Below are positions 61,626-64,000 of a stretch of 64,000 nucleotides of DNA, in pieces. This DNA is from Anaerolineae bacterium. Lineage in GTDB: Bacteria > Chloroflexota > Anaerolineae > Aggregatilineales > Phototrophicaceae. A program made the position numbers and the translations under genes. Positions within the stretch are counted from its first letter, which is position 1. Each line of letters opens with the position of its first letter. The notes below the pieces were generated by a model. It was not told the DNA's origin, searched no databases, and was given only the letters and a program-made list of their open reading frames with translations. The DNA lies in contig JAJEBY010000011.1 of NCBI GenBank assembly GCA_022822305.1, positions 62,001-126,000 on the forward strand. The letters run 5' to 3'.

Positions 61626-61674
61626 GTACCAGGCCAGTGTGCTAATTTGGCGAATGGTTGGGCGGGGCGCGGAC

Positions 61675-61695
61675 GGGGGACTCACCGGGTCGCCC
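61675..61695. repeat. GGGCG-hairpin repeat, copy 5
   Basis: Imperfect stem GGGGGACTC / GGGTCGCCC with loop ACC (one mismatch, one wobble), followed by CGACAAGG as in copy 3. Confidence 0.55.
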
Positions 61696-61762
61696 CGACA
61701 AGGCTTGTCCGATAATCGCAGTGTCATCGCGTTTTTCTACCCCATCCCCCGGCCCTGGCTCC

Positions 61763-61790
61763 CCATACATCCCCCACGTTTTTCGGAGGG
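61763..61790. repeat. Short CCATACAT-hairpin repeat, copy 2
   Basis: CCATACAT, a C-run, CGTTTTTCGG and AGGG match positions 1-29 with three or four differences. It is preceded by a C-rich stretch (about 61738-61762) that may belong to the same element. Confidence 0.5.
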
Positions 61791-61942
61791 TGAACTTGCC
61801 CCCATTTTGTGGACACTAAAGTTGTCCAATACAATCAGGTGAGGAAGGCCGGTGGAGTCAGGCTGGACATGAGTATCATGCGCGGCGCTTCCAGATTTGC
61901 CGTTACTTCTTTGCATTTGCTTTCGGTTGCGCGTGAAATGGA

Positions 61943-61971
61943 TTGCAAAGCGCGGCGAAAAACAATACTAT
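61943..61971 (+). promoter_or_regulatory. Promoter of the small CxxC protein gene
   Basis: TTGCAA (61943-61948) and TACTAT (61966-61971) with a 17-bp spacer. Transcription would start near 61978, leaving a leader of about 70 nt. Confidence 0.55.
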
Positions 61972-62049
61972 AGTGTGCGAAGCAGTTTGTGGCCCAGGTG
62001 AAGCATTCCGCCGCTGAGCCGCAATGCAGTTGGGGGTGTTCTGGATACG

Positions 62050-62373
62050 ATGTATACGGACAATGAGATCCTGTTTCCGCATTATGCGATTCCGGCGCTG
62101 CGCAATACGCGCGGACCGCGTTGGACGAAACTCATCGATAGCATCGCCAGCAAGCGCGAAACCAGCATCGAAGCGATCGCCTTGATGTCGGTCATGATCG
62201 AGTTGAGCGGCTGCCTCCCATGCGAGACCGACAGCTATCGCGCCATGCGCGGCTGCACCTCGTGCGCGCAGCAGACTTTGCGCCGCTTCAAGGGCAGCGA
62301 CCAAGAGTTGATCGACATGTACGATGCGTCTCTGGCCTCATTCCGCGAATCGGACATAGCTTTTGAGACGTGA
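62050..62373 (+). CDS. Small protein of unknown function with two CxxC pairs
   Basis: A 107-residue soluble protein I do not recognise. It carries C55-L-P-C58 and C69-T-S-C72, ten residues apart, inside an otherwise helical-looking sequence (ALMSVMIELSG before, QQTLRRFKGSDQELI after). The four cysteines could bind zinc or an iron-sulfur cluster, or form disulfides. No signal peptide or membrane helix. Codon use is like the neighbours, and it has a promoter of its own 80 bp upstream, so it is probably a real gene. It precedes the infC operon, which has a separate promoter. Confidence 0.65.
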   Translation: MYTDNEILFPHYAIPALRNTRGPRWTKLIDSIASKRETSIEAIALMSVMIELSGCLPCETDSYRAMRGCTSCAQQTLRRFKGSDQELIDMYDASLASFRESDIAFET

Positions 62374-62407
62374 AGCCCGTCCGCCCGCTAGATGACGCGA
62401 ATCGTGA

Positions 62408-62437
62408 TTGACAAGCACAACTGCGATATGTTAAAAT
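62408..62437 (+). promoter_or_regulatory. Promoter of the infC-rpmI-rplT operon
   Basis: A full -35 TTGACA (62408-62413) and TAAAAT (62432-62437) with an 18-bp spacer. It is the best sigma-70-like promoter in the window, as expected for a ribosomal operon. Confidence 0.8.
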
Positions 62438-62440
62438 TTG

Positions 62441-62467
62441 CGCCCGTGGTTGGCGCAACTGCGGGCG
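62441..62467 (+). promoter_or_regulatory. Leader hairpin at the 5' end of the infC mRNA
   Basis: CGCCCG / CGGGCG arms continue inward through two wobble pairs into GTTG / CAAC, loop GCG: a 12-bp hairpin starting about at the expected transcription start. It may stabilise the mRNA or take part in control of the operon. Confidence 0.45.
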
Positions 62468-62488
62468 GTTTCCCATATCCAACCTATA

Positions 62489-63031
62489 TTGAAGGGTCGT
62501 GCAGCTATAGCAAGTTCACCACATCGAATCAATAATGGCATCCGCGGTGTCCATGAAGTCAGGCTTATCGACGACTCCAATACCAATATTGGCGTGGTCA
62601 ATATTCAGTATGCGCAGCAGCGCGCGGACGATGTCGGACTGGATCTTGTCGAGGTGGCGCCGAACGCTCGGCCGCCGGTGTGCCGCATTATGGATTATGG
62701 GAAATTCCAATACGAACAACGACGCAAGGAGCGCAAATCGAAAAAGAACCAGGTGAAAGTCACGATCAAGGAGATTCAGCTTCGTCCCAAGACCGATGAA
62801 TATCACCTGCAATTCGATATCAAACGCGCTGAAAAGTGGTTGCAAGAAGGCAAGAAGGTGAAATTCCGCGTGCGCTTTCGCGGGCGGGAAATCACGCATC
62901 AGTTCATCGGGCATGAACGCTTGGGAAAAATCGAAGATGCGTTGAAAGATGTCGGCATTGTGGAGCAGCGCCCCAACATGGAAGGCCGAGACATGCTCAT
63001 GATCATGGCGCCGAATAAGGAAAACAAATAA
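62489..63031 (+). CDS. infC: Translation initiation factor IF-3
   Basis: A 180-residue factor that keeps the 30S subunit apart and checks the start codon. N-domain: RINNGIRGVHEVRLIDDSN and YAQQRADDVGLDLVEV; linker DYGKFQYEQRRKERKSKKNQ; C-domain with VKFRVRFRGREITHQ. There is no ATG before the domain. I used TTG at 62489, which gives the E. coli length; ATA at 62507, 10 nt after AAGGG, is an alternative. A rare start codon is typical of infC and allows self-control. rpmI follows 16 bp later. Confidence 0.93.
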   Translation: MKGRAAIASSPHRINNGIRGVHEVRLIDDSNTNIGVVNIQYAQQRADDVGLDLVEVAPNARPPVCRIMDYGKFQYEQRRKERKSKKNQVKVTIKEIQLRPKTDEYHLQFDIKRAEKWLQEGKKVKFRVRFRGREITHQFIGHERLGKIEDALKDVGIVEQRPNMEGRDMLMIMAPNKENK

Positions 63032-63047
63032 ACTCGGAGAATCATCA

Positions 63048-63299
63048 GTGCCACGTAAGAAGAAAACGACGAAATACAAGCTCAAGACGCACAAGGCGAC
63101 GGCAAAGCGCTTTCGCATGACCGCCACCGGCAAGATTGTGCGCACGAAGGGTGGCAAGAGTCACTTGCGCCGGCGTTCCGCCAAGCGCGTCAAGCGCCAA
63201 TGGGACAAGACCATGGAAGTGGGCCAGCCCGCCATGCAGCGGCGAATTCGGCGGCTCGCGCCTTATCTCGGCAAATACAAAGCCAATCCGCCGGCCTAG
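63048..63299 (+). CDS. rpmI: 50S ribosomal protein L35
   Basis: An 83-residue very basic protein; KLKTHKATAKRFRMTATGKI and the SHLRRRSAKRVKR stretch are typical of L35. Most L35 are about 65 residues; the extra C-terminal part (from about 66, with RRLAPYLGKYK) extends it. Start is GTG at 63048 with GGAGA 8 nt upstream. It lies between infC and rplT, the conserved order. Confidence 0.92.
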   Translation: MPRKKKTTKYKLKTHKATAKRFRMTATGKIVRTKGGKSHLRRRSAKRVKRQWDKTMEVGQPAMQRRIRRLAPYLGKYKANPPA

Positions 63300-63374
63300 C
63301 GCCGCGCGATCACGTTTGAGGGTACTCGTCCCGGCGCAATCGGTAGCCGGGCGATTCGTGTACGGAGACTTAAC

Positions 63375-63728
63375 ATGGCAAGGACAAAAACCGGATTCGT
63401 CAGACGCAGACGGCACAAGAAAATCATCAAGCTGACCAAGGGGCAGTGGGGCACGCGCAGCAAGCTGTGGAAGCGCGCCAACGAAGCGATGATGCGCAGC
63501 TTGTGGTATGCCTATCGCGACCGGCGTCAGCGCCGCCGTCATTTGCGCCGCCTGTGGATTCAGCGCATTAACGCGGCCGCTCGGCTCAATGGCATGCGTT
63601 ACAGCGAGTTGATTCACGCGCTGAAGGGCGCCAATATCGAGCTGGACCGCAAGAGCCTGGCGCATCTCGCCGTCAACGATGCCGAAGCGTTCAGCCAAAT
63701 TGTGGCGGCGGCGAAGCAAAGCCGGTAG
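63375..63728 (+). CDS. rplT: 50S ribosomal protein L20
   Basis: A 117-residue basic protein, the usual L20 length. The N-terminal extension [20 protein letters not shown] and the core [20 protein letters not shown] are diagnostic. In other bacteria L20 binds its own operon mRNA to repress it. GGAGA precedes the ATG. The rpmI-rplT gap of 75 bp holds no gene. Confidence 0.95.
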   Translation: MARTKTGFVRRRRHKKIIKLTKGQWGTRSKLWKRANEAMMRSLWYAYRDRRQRRRHLRRLWIQRINAAARLNGMRYSELIHALKGANIELDRKSLAHLAVNDAEAFSQIVAAAKQSR

Positions 63729-63755
63729 CAAAAGCAGCAGCGAGAACACGATAGC

Positions 63756-63782
63756 AAAGGGTCGCGAAAGTGACCCTTTTTT
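63756..63782 (+). terminator. Rho-independent terminator after rplT
   Basis: Stem AAAGGGTC / GACCCTTT with loop GCGAAAGT, followed by a T-run to 63782. It lies 27 bp after the rplT stop. Confidence 0.85.
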
Positions 63783-63801
63783 CGATTGCGGCGCCCTCGA
63801 G

Positions 63802-64000
63802 ATGGCCATTATCAGCAGCACACAAAACAAGCGCGTCAGAATCGTCAAGGCGCTGCAGACCAAGGCAAGACTGCGCCGGGGCGAAAAGAAGCTGGTACTG
63901 GAAGGCGACCGGCTGATCGGGGATGCGCTGCAGAGCGGCGGGCATCCCGATCTCGCCCTGTATGCGCCGGAACGCGCCGATTATACGCTGATCGCGCGCT
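63802..64000 (+). CDS. SpoU/TrmH-family RNA methyltransferase, N-terminal part
   Basis: The first 66 residues of a gene that runs off the window. ISSTQNKRVRIVKALQTKAR followed by RLRRGEKKLVLEGDRLIGDA is the substrate-binding domain found before the SPOUT methyltransferase domain in 23S rRNA 2'-O-methyltransferases (RlmB/TsnR-like). The catalytic domain is outside the window, so the target base cannot be stated. It starts 20 bp after the rplT terminator. Confidence 0.82.
   Translation, partial: MAIISSTQNKRVRIVKALQTKARLRRGEKKLVLEGDRLIGDALQSGGHPDLALYAPERADYTLIAR

Larger units (their letters stand above)
61530..62049. other. Intergenic region rich in short repeats
   Basis: 520 bp holding three GGGCG hairpins (61541, 61605, 61675), the second CCATACAT repeat (61763-61790), the inverted repeat TGGACA-N7-TGTCCA (61810-61828) and a plus-strand promoter (61943-61971). 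No gene can be supported. It looks like a collecting site for small repeats. Confidence 0.7.

Noticed and set aside
61791-61830. Possible insertion sequence end (TGAACTTGCCCCC... with TGGACA-N7-TGTCCA)
   Set aside because: It resembles some transposon termini, but there is no transposase frame and no matching opposite end in the window, so I do not call a mobile element.
61869-61973. Short plus-strand frame of about 34 codons
   Set aside because: No Shine-Dalgarno, it runs through the promoter of the next gene and has no recognisable sequence.
1-64000. tRNA, rRNA, CRISPR, prophage or plasmid-type genes
   Set aside because: I read the intergenic regions on both strands and saw no cloverleaf, rRNA segment, spacer array, integrase or phage structural gene.

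Overview
The window is about 64 kb of a GC-rich bacterial chromosome (my estimate from reading is high 50s to 60 percent), densely coded and almost entirely housekeeping. I see no rRNA, tRNA, CRISPR array, prophage or intact insertion sequence. Several features fit a Chloroflexota (Anaerolineae-like) bacterium: a peptidoglycan-making division cluster with FemAB-type proteins, a class II (B12) ribonucleotide reductase, a FadN/FadA beta-oxidation cluster, complex I with two NuoM subunits, and no visible outer-membrane or LPS genes. The assignment is inference; no 16S gene is present.

Layout. 0.3-6.3 kb (minus strand): a cell-surface operon of murE, an ArnT/PMT-like membrane glycosyltransferase, a GT2 glycosyltransferase, a polyprenyl-phosphate sugar-1-phosphate transferase and a MazG-like pyrophosphohydrolase. 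6.4-18.9 kb (minus): one long energy operon, nuoA-H-J-K-L-M-M-N then atpI-like-atpB-atpE-atpF/H, starting from a good promoter at 19.03-19.06 kb and ending in a terminator-like hairpin. It carries only the membrane halves of complex I and ATP synthase. 19.5-24.3 kb: two FemAB-like transferases, a PhyH-type dioxygenase, a kinase-like phosphotransferase and an HNH nuclease. 24.5-33.2 kb (minus): TetR regulator, SDR, fadN, fadA, methyltransferase, lipoprotein, M20 peptidase and LysE exporter. 33.7-36.8 kb: serB, a HAD phosphatase and serA. 36.8-37.5 kb: an MNT/HEPN toxin-antitoxin pair whose toxin gene is broken by two TAG codons. 37.5-39.4 kb: uvrC (minus). 39.6-54.9 kb: the dcw cluster, rsmH-ftsL-ftsI-mraY-murD-ftsW-murG-cvpA-cvpA-murC-murB-ftsQ-ftsA-ftsZ. 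55.2-61.5 kb: nrdJ, a DUF218 protein, a five-LysM exported protein, an arginase-fold protein and a P1 peptidase. 62.0-64 kb: a small CxxC protein, infC-rpmI-rplT and the start of a SpoU methyltransferase.

The observations I rate highest are these. (1) The FtsI homologue of the division cluster has lost its catalytic motifs (SxxK is TIVQ, KTG is KPG), while its FtsW partner looks intact. (2) ATP synthase subunit a carries about 175 extra residues, acidic and His-rich, in its outer loop, with the protein's only two cysteines flanking the segment. (3) Subunit b is fused to only the C-terminal part of delta. (4) The HEPN toxin gene is decayed beside an intact antitoxin. (5) A 112-bp intergenic repeat occurs twice and a family of GGGCG hairpins five times. 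murE lies far from the dcw cluster and murF is not in the window.
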